Below, piece by piece: positions 55,885 to 64,000 of a stretch of 64,000 nucleotides of DNA (position 1 is its first letter; each line of letters starts with the position of its first letter). The notes below the pieces were generated by a model. It was not told the DNA's origin. It saw nothing but the letters and a program-made list of their open reading frames with translations, and searched no databases. The DNA is taken from the NCBI RefSeq assembly GCF_011058215.1, contig NZ_JAALFG010000002.1:868001-932000 (forward strand), in the 5' to 3' direction. A program made the position numbers and the translations under genes. This DNA is from Devosia aurantiaca (GTDB lineage: Bacteria; Pseudomonadota; Alphaproteobacteria; Rhizobiales; Devosiaceae).

Positions 55885-56331
55885 TCAGGAGGCGGAAATT
55901 TCCTGGGCGCGCTTCAGCACCTCGGGCAATTGCTTGTCGATATCGAGGCTGCCGGCCTCGACCTGTTCGAGAAATGTGCGGCAGAAAACGTTCTTGTCGG
56001 CAGACTGGTTGTAGGCGGTCATGATCTGCGTGCCGCCATAGGTTTCCGCCGCTTCCAGTTCTTCTTCCGAGCTACCGCCGAGGCGGGCGATGACGCGGTC
56101 GGCCAGGTCTAAGTAGCTGATATTGCGGAGGTACCAGTTCTTGGAGGCTTCCTGGAATGCCGGGTCAAGGCCGGTGGTTTCGTAGCAATGGGTGGTCATC
56201 ACATCGACGATGGCCGCCGAGCCGTGAAAGGCCATGAGCTCGCCGACAAGGGTCGGATCGGCAGCATCCTGTGCATAGACGGGCAGAGCGAGAAGGCTGA
56301 AAACGGTGCCGGCTATCGTCAAACGTCGCAC
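55885..56331 (-). CDS. Secreted protein of unknown function
   Basis: A 148-residue protein with a clear signal peptide (first 20 residues, ending LPVYAQ). The mature part is acidic and helical, with two cysteines (THCYET near 48 and NVFCRTF near 114) that could form a disulfide. I recognise no family. It is transcribed from its own short upstream region after the sucB terminator. Confidence 0.65.
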   Translation of the reverse strand: MRRLTIAGTVFSLLALPVYAQDAADPTLVGELMAFHGSAAIVDVMTTHCYETTGLDPAFQEASKNWYLRNISYLDLADRVIARLGGSSEEELEAAETYGGTQIMTAYNQSADKNVFCRTFLEQVEAGSLDIDKQLPEVLKRAQEISAS

Positions 56332-56429
56332 TGAATTCTCCTGGATTATTCCAGCCTTGTCATAAGAGCTTCAAGTGCTAACAGACTGTTAGCGTTTGCA
56401 GCCACGCCGATGAGAAAGCCGTGAACGAA

Positions 56430-56453
56430 GAGGGCCCGCCGAAGCGAGCCCTC
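56430..56453 (-). terminator. Hairpin terminator after sucB
   Basis: On the minus strand GAGGGCTCGC and GCGGGCCCTC pair (one G-T) around a TTCG tetraloop, 23 bases past the sucB stop. The following TTCGTTC is only weakly U-rich. Confidence 0.6.
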
Positions 56454-56475
56454 AACAAGATCATGTTTGTGGCGA

Positions 56476-57783
56476 TCAGAGATCGAGCACCAGGCGCTCG
56501 GGCGCCTCGAGCGATTCCTTGACGCGTACCAGGAAGGTCACCGCTTCCTTGCCGTCGACGATGCGGTGATCGTAGCTCAGCGCAAGATACATCATCGGGC
56601 GGACGACGATCTGGCCGCCAACGACGACCGGGCGCTCCTGGATCTTGTGCATGCCCAGAATGCCCGACTGCGGCGCATTGAGGATCGGCGTCGACATCAG
56701 CGAACCATAGACACCGCCATTGGAGATGGTGAAGGTGCCGCCCTGCATGTCGGCCATCGACAGCTGGCCATCGCGCGCCTTCTTGCCGAGATTGCCGATT
56801 TCCTTTTCGATCTCGGCGATCGACATCCCATCGGCATTGCGCACGACCGGAACGACGAGCCCCTTATCGGTGCCGACGGCGACGCCGATATGGGCGTATT
56901 GCTTGTAGATCAGGTCATCGCCATCGATCTCGGCATTGACGGCCGGGATTTCCTTGAGGGCGTGAACCACGGCCTTGGTGAAGAAGCCCATGAAGCCAAG
57001 CTTGACGCCGTGCTTCTTCTCAAAGAGCTCCTTGTACTGGTTGCGCAGGTCCATCACCGGCTTCATGTCCACCTCGTTGAAGGTGGTCAGCATGGCGGCG
57101 GTGTTCTGCGCATCCTTGAGGCGGCGGGCGATGGTCTGGCGCAGGCGGGTCATCTTGACCCGTTCCTCGCGCGAGGCATCATCGGCGGCGACGGGCGACC
57201 GCGCAGCCTTGGGCGCTTCGGCAGGCTTTGCCGCAGGAGCCGAAGCCGGTGCGGGGTTGTAGAGCTTGGGCGCGCCCGCGGTATCGAGCGCCTGTGCCGG
57301 CTGCGCCGCGGGAGCGTTAGCCTGAGGACGCAAAATCGACGCCAGGACGTCTTCCTTGAGCACCTGGCCCGACTTGCCCGAACCGTTGATGTCGGCGGCG
57401 TTGAGGCCGTTTTCGTTGATCAGCTTCTGCGCCGACGGGGCGGGAGCGCGGTCGGTGGCAGCAGGAGCCTGCGGCGCTGCAGAAGGCTGGCTGGGAGCAG
57501 GCTGCGGAGCGGGAGTTGCGGCCGGGGCGGAAGCGGCGGCACCTGTTCCGCCACCGATGGCGCCGAGGAGGGCATTGACGTCAACGGTGTCGCCCGGATT
57601 GGCGGCGATGGCTTCGAGCACGCCCGAAGCCGGGGCCGGCACTTCGATCGTCACCTTGTCGGTTTCGAGCTCGACGATGGGTTCGTCGGCATTGACGGTG
57701 TCGCCCACCTTCTTGAACCACTGGCCGATCGTGGCTTCGGTAACGCTTTCGCCCAGGGTCGGGACACGGATTTCAGTCGACAT
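56476..57783 (-). CDS. sucB: SucB, 2-oxoglutarate dehydrogenase E2 (succinyltransferase)
   Basis: A 435-residue E2 core. The N-terminal lipoyl domain has lipoyl Lys43 in [11 protein letters not shown]. An Ala/Pro-rich linker and an E3-binding domain ([20 protein letters not shown], near 115-135) follow, then a second long linker. The catalytic domain has the active-site block [16 protein letters not shown]. It transfers succinyl from E1 to CoA. It lies 23 bases downstream of sucA and is intact. Confidence 0.95.
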   Translation of the reverse strand: MSTEIRVPTLGESVTEATIGQWFKKVGDTVNADEPIVELETDKVTIEVPAPASGVLEAIAANPGDTVDVNALLGAIGGGTGAAASAPAATPAPQPAPSQPSAAPQAPAATDRAPAPSAQKLINENGLNAADINGSGKSGQVLKEDVLASILRPQANAPAAQPAQALDTAGAPKLYNPAPASAPAAKPAEAPKAARSPVAADDASREERVKMTRLRQTIARRLKDAQNTAAMLTTFNEVDMKPVMDLRNQYKELFEKKHGVKLGFMGFFTKAVVHALKEIPAVNAEIDGDDLIYKQYAHIGVAVGTDKGLVVPVVRNADGMSIAEIEKEIGNLGKKARDGQLSMADMQGGTFTISNGGVYGSLMSTPILNAPQSGILGMHKIQERPVVVGGQIVVRPMMYLALSYDHRIVDGKEAVTFLVRVKESLEAPERLVLDL

Positions 57784-57806
57784 GAGTTTGTCCTTGGTTC
57801 TTGGGG

Positions 57807-60806
57807 CTACTTGGCGAAGGCTTCGTCCAGGAATTCCTGGAGCTGTGCGAGATGGGTGCGCATCAGGCCGGTTGCCGGCGAGGCGGCAGCCTTGCGGCCG
57901 ACATAGTGCACGCGATCATTGGTGCGGCCCATCTGATCGAATACCCACTCGATATAGGGCTGGACGAAAGTCCATGCACCCATATTGCGCGGCTCTTCCT
58001 GGCACCAGACGACGTCGGCATTGGGGAAGCGGCTGAGCTCGTCGAGCAGGGCCTTGGCCGGGAACGGATAAAGCTGCTCGACGCGCAGGAGATAGACATC
58101 GTTGATGCCCTTCTTCTCGCGATCTTCCAGGAGGTCGTAGTAGACCTTTCCGGTGCAGAGGACGACGCGGCGGATGCGGGCATCCGGCACGAGGCGCGTC
58201 GTGGTCTTCGGCACGCCGGGGCTTCCGCATCGTCCCAGAGGAGACGGTGGAAGACGCTGTCCGGGCCAAGCTCCACAAGACCCGAGATTGCCCGCTTGTG
58301 CCGCAGCAGCGACTTGGGGGTCATCAGGATCAGCGGCTTGCGGAAGTCGCGCTTGAGCTGCCGGCGCAGGATGTGGAAATAGTTGGCCGGCGTCGTGCAG
58401 TTGGCGACCTGCATATTGTCTTCGGCGCAGAGCTGGAGGAACCGCTCCGGACGCGCGGAGGAGTGCTCCGGGCCTTGGCCCTCATAGCCATGCGGCAACA
58501 GCATCACGAGGCCCGACATGCGGAACCACTTGCGCTCGCCCGAGGAGATGAACTGGTCGATGACAACCTGCGCGCCGTTGACGAAGTCGCCGAACTGAGC
58601 CTCCCAAAGCGTCAGTGCCTTCGGCTCTGCCAGCGAATAGCCATATTCGAAACCAAGCACCGCTTCTTCCGACAGCATTGAATTGATGACTTCGTAGCGC
58701 GCTTGGCCGGCATCGAGATTGTTGAGCGGCGTATAGGTCTTGTTCTCGACCTGCTGGTCGTTGAGCACTGAATGGCGCTGGCTGAAGGTGCCGCGTTCGA
58801 CGTCCTGGCCCGAGAGGCGTACGGGATGGCCTTCGGTCACGAGCGTGCCGAACGCCAGGGCTTCCGCCGTCGCCCAGTCAATCCCTTCGCCGGCCTCGAT
58901 GGCGCCGAGGCGATTGTCCATGAAGCGCTTGACGGTCTTGTGGGCGTTGAAGTCTGCCGGGACCTGCGTCAGCTTGGTGCCGATTTCAACGAGGCGGTCG
59001 AGCGCCACGCCGGTTTCGCCACGGCGCGGGCCTTCCTGATCGGCAGGCTTGAAGTCCTTCCACTGGCCATCGAGCCAGTCAGCCTTGTTCGGACGATAGT
59101 CCTGGCCAGCCTCGAACTCGGTCTCGAGCTTGGCTTTCCAGTCGCCCTTGAGCTGGTCGACATCGGCCTGGCTCACGGACCTTCGGTGACGAGCTTTTCC
59201 GCATAGATTTCCAAAGTGGTCTTGTGCGACCGAATCTTGGAATACATTAGCGGCTGGGTGAAGCTTGGTTCGTCGCCTTCGTTGTGACCGAAACGGCGAT
59301 AGCAGAACATGTCGATGACGACAGGCTTGCCGAACTTCTGGCGGTACTCGACGGCAACCTTGGCCGCAAACACGACGGCTTCCGGATCGTCGCCGTTCAC
59401 ATGGAATACCGGTGCTTCGATCATCTTGGCGACGTCGGTCGGGTAAGGCGAGGAGCGCGAATACATCGGCGAGGTGGTGAAGCCGATCTGGTTGTTGATC
59501 ACCAGATGGATCGACCCGCCCGTGCGGTGACCCTTGAGGCCCGAAAGCCCGAGGCATTCGGCAATGACGCCCTGCCCGGCAAAAGCGGCATCGCCATGGA
59601 TCAAGAGCGGCAGGACCATGGAGCGGTCCGGCTTGCCTTCAACGGCGACGTCGACAAGCTTGTGCTCGGGTGAAATGTGCTGGTCCTGCTTGGCGCGCGA
59701 CTTGCCGAGCACCACCGGATCGACGATCTCGAGATGGCTCGGATTGGCTGTCAGCGACAGGTGAACCTTGTTGCCGTCGAAGTCGCGGTCGGAGGACGCG
59801 CCGAGGTGGTACTTGACGTCGCCTGAGCCCTCCACGTCTTCCGGATAGAAGGCGCCGCCCTTGAACTCGTGGAAGAGGGCGCGATGCGGCTTCTGCATCA
59901 CCTGGGTGAGGACATTGAGACGCCCGCGGTGAGCCATGCCGAGGACGATGTCCTTGATGCCCAGGGCGCCACCGCGCTTGATGATCTGCTCGAGCGCCGG
60001 GATCGCCGCTTCACTGCCATCGAGGCCGAAGCGCTTGGTGCCGGTATACTTGACGTCGAGGAATTTCTCGAAGCCTTCGGCCTCGACCAACTTGTTGAGG
60101 ATCGCCTTCTTGCCTTCGGCGGTGAAGGTGATTTCCTTGTCCGGACCCTCGATGCGCTCCTGGATCCACTGCTTGGCTTCGGGATCGGAGATATGCATGA
60201 ACTCGATGCCGACAGTGCCGCAATAGGTGCGCTGGAGGATGGCGAGCATTTCCGGGATGGTTGCGTATTCAAGACCCAGAACGTTGTCGATGAAGATCTT
60301 GCGGCCATAATCGGCATCGGTGAAGCCGTAGCTCTTGGGATCGAGCTCGGGTGCCGGCTCGTCGGACTTGAGCTTCAGCGGATCGAGATCGGCATGGAGG
60401 TGCCCGCGCATGCGATAGGCGCGGATCATCATGATGGCGCGGATCGAGTCGCGCGTCGCCTGCAGCACGTCCGCAGCAGCCGGGGCAGGCTTGCCTTCGG
60501 CAGCTGCCTTCTTGACCGCGGCCTTTTCGGTCTTCAGCGCCACCTGGCCCCAATCGCCATCGAGCGCGCTGACCAATTCACCCGCTTCCGCCGGTGGCCA
60601 GTCCTTGCGGCCCCAGCTCGGGCCCTCTGCGTTCTGCGCCGCGACGCCATCGGCATCATCGAGCCGGGCGAAAAAGCTCGACCAGGTCGCGTCGACGCTG
60701 GAAGGATCGGTTTTGAAGCGCGAATAGAGTTGTTCGATGTAGTCGGCGTTCCCCCATAGAGGAACGAGGTCAGCAAGAACGTGTCGTTCTTTTCCTGTCG
60801 TGTCAT
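57807..60806 (-). CDS. sucA: SucA, 2-oxoglutarate dehydrogenase E1, three frameshifts
   Basis: Thiamine-diphosphate-dependent E1, about 1000 residues after correction, the expected size. The N-terminus is [21 protein letters not shown]. Conserved blocks include [37 protein letters not shown] and QIGFTTSP, and near the C-terminus [15 protein letters not shown]. Net minus-one shifts occur near 60748 (GGGGG), 59176 and 58218 (GGGG-rich). Because this is a central TCA enzyme and every fragment is well conserved, sequencing deletions are far likelier than a pseudogene. The start is the ATG beginning [10 protein letters not shown]. Confidence 0.93.
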
Positions 60807-61053
60807 CGCTTGTGTCGCAGGACTTTCTCGCCCTGCCATCCTTCTCAACGAACCGGCCGAAGCTGGTTAAAAGCGGTCATCCAAGTGGGGCGAATATTGA
60901 CCGCGTTTCCTTTGTATCTTGTTAAGACTTGCGGCGCCCGCCGTGGCACCGCGGCTCACTTGATGGTCATGGATTCGGCTTAGGGCCAAACCGTGTCAGA
61001 AGAGCGACCGAAGGGTCGCAATGGGAGTTTTCCGTCTAGGCTGAACTAACGCA
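60807..61053. other. Region upstream of sucA
   Basis: About 250 bases between sucA and the repeat element. It probably contains a sucA promoter, since the repeat separates sucA from sucD. I see no gene or recognisable riboswitch here. Confidence 0.5.
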
Positions 61054-61225
61054 GTCACCCCCTCCCTACCTGCGCTACGGCCTCGCGGCCTAGCTTCGGC
61101 ACCCTCCCCTCTGAGGGGGAGGGTGAAGAGGGTGTTTGTTCGGCCACCTGCGCCCACCTTCCCCCTCAGAGGGGAAGGCAAGCGGAGCTTAGCCGAAGGC
61201 TTAGCGAAGCTCGGAAGGGAGTGCC
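61054..61225. repeat. Intergenic inverted-repeat element, copy 4
   Basis: A B-type left arm (CACCCCCTCCCTACCTGCGC) and an A-type right arm ending GCTCGGAAGGGAG, with GC-rich palindromes around CCCTCTGAGGGGGAGGG and CCCCCTCAGAGGGG. It ends 4 bases from the sucD stop and splits the TCA gene cluster between sucD and sucA. Confidence 0.8.
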
Positions 61226-61229
61226 TTCC

Positions 61230-62140
61230 TTAGCCGCGCAAGACCTCAGCCAAGGTCGCGCCAATCCGGGCCGGGGACGCCGAGACCTTGATCCCAGCCG
61301 CTTCCATGGCTGCGATCTTTTCTTCAGCGCCGCCCTTGCCGCCCGAAATCACGGCGCCGGCATGGCCCATGGTCCGGCCGGCCGGTGCGGTGCGGCCGGC
61401 GATGAAACCAGCCATAGGCTTCTTGCGGCCGCGCTTGGCCTCGTCGATCAGGAACTGGGCTGCGTCTTCCTCGGCAGAACCGCCGATTTCGCCGATCATG
61501 ATGATCGACTTGTGGTGGCTTCGTCGGCGAGAAACATTTCGAGCATGTCGATGAATTCGGTGCCCTTGACCGGATCGCCGCCGATGCCGACGGCCGTTGT
61601 CTGGCCGAGGCCTTCATTTGTGGTCTGGAACACGGCTTCATAGGTAAGCGTGCCGGAGCGCGAAACAATGCCCACCGAGCCCTTCGAGAAGATCGAGCCC
61701 GGCATGATGCCAATCTTGCATTCTTCCGGCGTCAGAACGCCCGGGCAGTTCGGCCCGATGAGGCGCGACCTGGACTTTTCGAGCTTTGCCTTGACGCGGA
61801 CCATGTCCATGACCGGCACGCCTTCGGTGATGCAGATGATCAGCGGGATTTCCGCGTCGATCGCTTCCTCGATGGCGGCAGCGGCGCCCGGAGGCGGCAC
61901 ATAGATGACCGAGGCATTGGCGCCGGTGCGTTCCTTGCCTTCGGCAACGGTCGCGAACACCGGCAGCTGTGCGGTGACGTCGAGCGAGGAGGTCCAGGTT
62001 TCGCCGGCCTTCTTGGGGTTCACGCCGCCCACCATCTGAGTGCCGTAATAGGCGAGCGCCTGTTCCGTGTGGAAGGTGCCGGTCTTGCCGGTCAGACCCT
62101 GCACGAGAACCTTGGTGTCTTTGTTGACGAGAATAGACAT
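61230..62140 (-). CDS. sucD: SucD, succinyl-CoA synthetase alpha subunit, frameshifted
   Basis: A 303-residue subunit after restoring one base near 61508. The N-terminal CoA-binding Rossmann region has [20 protein letters not shown]. The ligase domain has [20 protein letters not shown], then [13 protein letters not shown]; after the shift comes [17 protein letters not shown] with the phosphorylated histidine. It lies 24 bases after sucC. As a core TCA gene it is unlikely to be truly broken. Confidence 0.93.
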
Positions 62141-62164
62141 TGGGTTTCTTTCTTCTGGCGGGTC

Positions 62165-63364
62165 TTAGGCAGCTTTGCCGACGGCAGCGACGATCTTCTG
62201 CGCGGCATCGTCGAGGTCGTCGGCGGAAATGACGTCGAGGCCCGAATTGTCGAGGATGGCCTTGCCTTCCTTGACATTGGTGCCTTCGAGGCGGACGACC
62301 AGCGGCACTTCGAGGCCGACTTCCTTGACCGCAGCGATCACGCCTTCGGCGATCACGTCGCAGCGCATGATACCGCCGAAGATGTTGACCAGAATGCCCT
62401 TCACGGCCGGATCGGCAGTGATGATCTTGAACGCCGCGGTGACCTTTTCCTTGGAAGCACCGCCACCAACGTCGAGGAAGTTGGCAGGCTCGGCGCCATA
62501 GAGCTTGATGATGTCCATGGTGGACATGGCAAGGCCCGCGCCATTGACCATGCAGCCGATATTGCCGTCGAGCGCCACATAGGCGAGGTCGTATTTGGAC
62601 GCCTCGATTTCCTTGGCATCTTCTTCGGTCAAGTCGCGCAGTGGCTTGAGCTCTTCATGGCGGAAGGCGGCATTGTTGTCGAAGCTCACCTTGGCGTCGA
62701 GGACGCGCAGTCGACCGTCGGTCATGACGATCAACGGGTTCACTTCGAGGAGGCTCATGTCCTTTTCGGTGAAGGCCTTGTAGAGGATCGGGAACAGGGT
62801 CTTGGCGTCGTCGGCGGCAGCGCCGTCCAGCGCCAGGGCGCCGTTGATCTTGGCGACATCGGCGTCGGTGACGCCGGCGCTCGGATCGATGGCGACAGTG
62901 ATGATCTTGTCGGGCGTGTGCTCGGCCACGGCCTCGATGTCCATGCCACCTTCGGTCGAGACCACGAAGCTCACGCGCGAGGTGGCGCGATCGACGAGGA
63001 GCGAGCAGTAGAGTTCGCGCGCGATGTCGGCGCCGTCTTCGATATAAAGGCGGTTGACCTGCTTGCCGGCATCGCCGGTCTGCTTGGTCACGAGCGTATT
63101 GCCCAGCATTTCGCGGGCGTTGGTGACCACATCCTCGACCGAACGCGCGAGGCGCACGCCGCCCTTGGCATCGGCGCCCAGTTCCTTGAACTTGCCCTTG
63201 CCGCGGCCGCCGGCATGGATCTGCGACTTGACCACGTAAAGCGGGCCGGGCAGCTTTTTCGCCGCAGCTTCAGCCTCGTCGGCCGAGGTGATGGCAACGC
63301 CTTCGGCAACCGGCGCGCCATAGCTCTTCAAGAGCTCTTTGGCCTGGTGTTCATGGATGTTCAT
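62165..63364 (-). CDS. sucC: SucC, succinyl-CoA synthetase beta subunit
   Basis: A 399-residue ATP-grasp-type subunit, intact. The N-terminus is [18 protein letters not shown], nucleotide-binding blocks include [14 protein letters not shown] and EVNPLIV, and the C-terminal CoA-ligase domain has [17 protein letters not shown]. It makes ATP or GTP and succinate from succinyl-CoA together with SucD. It lies between mdh and sucD in the usual alphaproteobacterial order. Confidence 0.95.
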   Translation of the reverse strand: MNIHEHQAKELLKSYGAPVAEGVAITSADEAEAAAKKLPGPLYVVKSQIHAGGRGKGKFKELGADAKGGVRLARSVEDVVTNAREMLGNTLVTKQTGDAGKQVNRLYIEDGADIARELYCSLLVDRATSRVSFVVSTEGGMDIEAVAEHTPDKIITVAIDPSAGVTDADVAKINGALALDGAAADDAKTLFPILYKAFTEKDMSLLEVNPLIVMTDGRLRVLDAKVSFDNNAAFRHEELKPLRDLTEEDAKEIEASKYDLAYVALDGNIGCMVNGAGLAMSTMDIIKLYGAEPANFLDVGGGASKEKVTAAFKIITADPAVKGILVNIFGGIMRCDVIAEGVIAAVKEVGLEVPLVVRLEGTNVKEGKAILDNSGLDVISADDLDDAAQKIVAAVGKAA

Positions 63365-63423
63365 TCAAATCCCCTTGGGTGGGCAGTCGCAACCGGACGT
63401 TTCTGGAGGCCGGAAAGGAAGAA

Positions 63424-63444
63424 GCCGCTGGCGAAACCAGCGGC
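63424..63444 (-). terminator. Hairpin after mdh
   Basis: GCCGCTGG and CCAGCGGC pair around a 5-base loop; TTCTTCC follows on the minus strand, a moderate intrinsic terminator or intercistronic hairpin before sucC. Confidence 0.55.
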
Positions 63445-63454
63445 TCGGAATGCG

Positions 63455-64000
<546 letters not shown>

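Noticed and set aside
56467..57906. 479-residue plus-strand open frame
   Set aside because: Antisense to sucB; its Arg/Gly-rich composition mirrors the Ala/Pro linkers of E2.
57807..60806. sucA as a decayed pseudogene
   Set aside because: All fragments are well conserved and ordered, the shifts are single bases, and many other genes in the window show the same error type.

Overview
The window reads as chromosome of an alphaproteobacterium of the Hyphomicrobiales. High GC, a complete PhyR-NepR-EcfG general stress response core, a thuREFGKAB trehalose locus, a ChvE/GguAB sugar importer and an mdh-sucCD-sucAB-lpd cluster all point there. A Devosia-like genus is my guess, not something the sequence proves. 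I see no rRNA, tRNA, CRISPR, insertion sequence or prophage.

Layout. 1-4800: a periplasmic superoxide dismutase (runs off the left edge), a ThuA-like protein, a GtrA membrane protein, a secreted 5'-nucleotidase, a single-domain response regulator and a DUF4260 protein. 4832-12648: the thuEFGKAB operon and its divergent LacI regulator thuR, with two operator-like sites between them. 12951-17870: a four-gene iron/polyamine-type ABC importer and a 3-mercaptopyruvate sulfurtransferase. 17959-22293: a membrane-fusion protein and RND pump. 22294-28289: a methyltransferase, the chvE-gguA-gguB importer and a divergent GntR regulator with a perfect palindrome at its start. 28371-34999: a tight three-gene cassette encoding transglutaminase plus DUF2126 amidoligase, circularly permuted ATP-grasp plus alpha-E, and a second transglutaminase. 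This is the least understood system in the window. 35008-40984: a stress island with small membrane proteins, a lipid kinase, a HisKA_2-type histidine kinase, ecfG, nepR, phyR and DUF1328. Exact EcfG-type promoters (GGAAC, 16-17 bases, CGTT) precede three of its transcription units. 40985-45123: a YdcF protein and a polar amino-acid ABC importer. 45336-53122: a uronate locus with a TRAP transporter, GntR regulator, kduI, kduD, kdgF and uxuA, plus a TRIC channel/DUF4326 pair. 53304-64000: TCA genes lpdA, sucB, sucA, sucD, sucC and mdh, with three unrelated small genes between sucB and lpdA.

Two features cut across the window. First, at least 18 frameshifts interrupt otherwise intact conserved genes, including sucA (three) and sucD; 16 are net one-base losses, many in short homopolymers. 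The simplest reading is sequencing deletions, so I report each such gene as one CDS with the shift noted. Second, a family of about 170-210 base intergenic inverted repeats occurs four times, each time starting or ending within 25 bases of a stop codon.

Much of the window concerns sugar uptake and breakdown (trehalose-type disaccharides, monosaccharides, unsaturated uronates) feeding central metabolism, as expected for a soil or plant-associated heterotroph.
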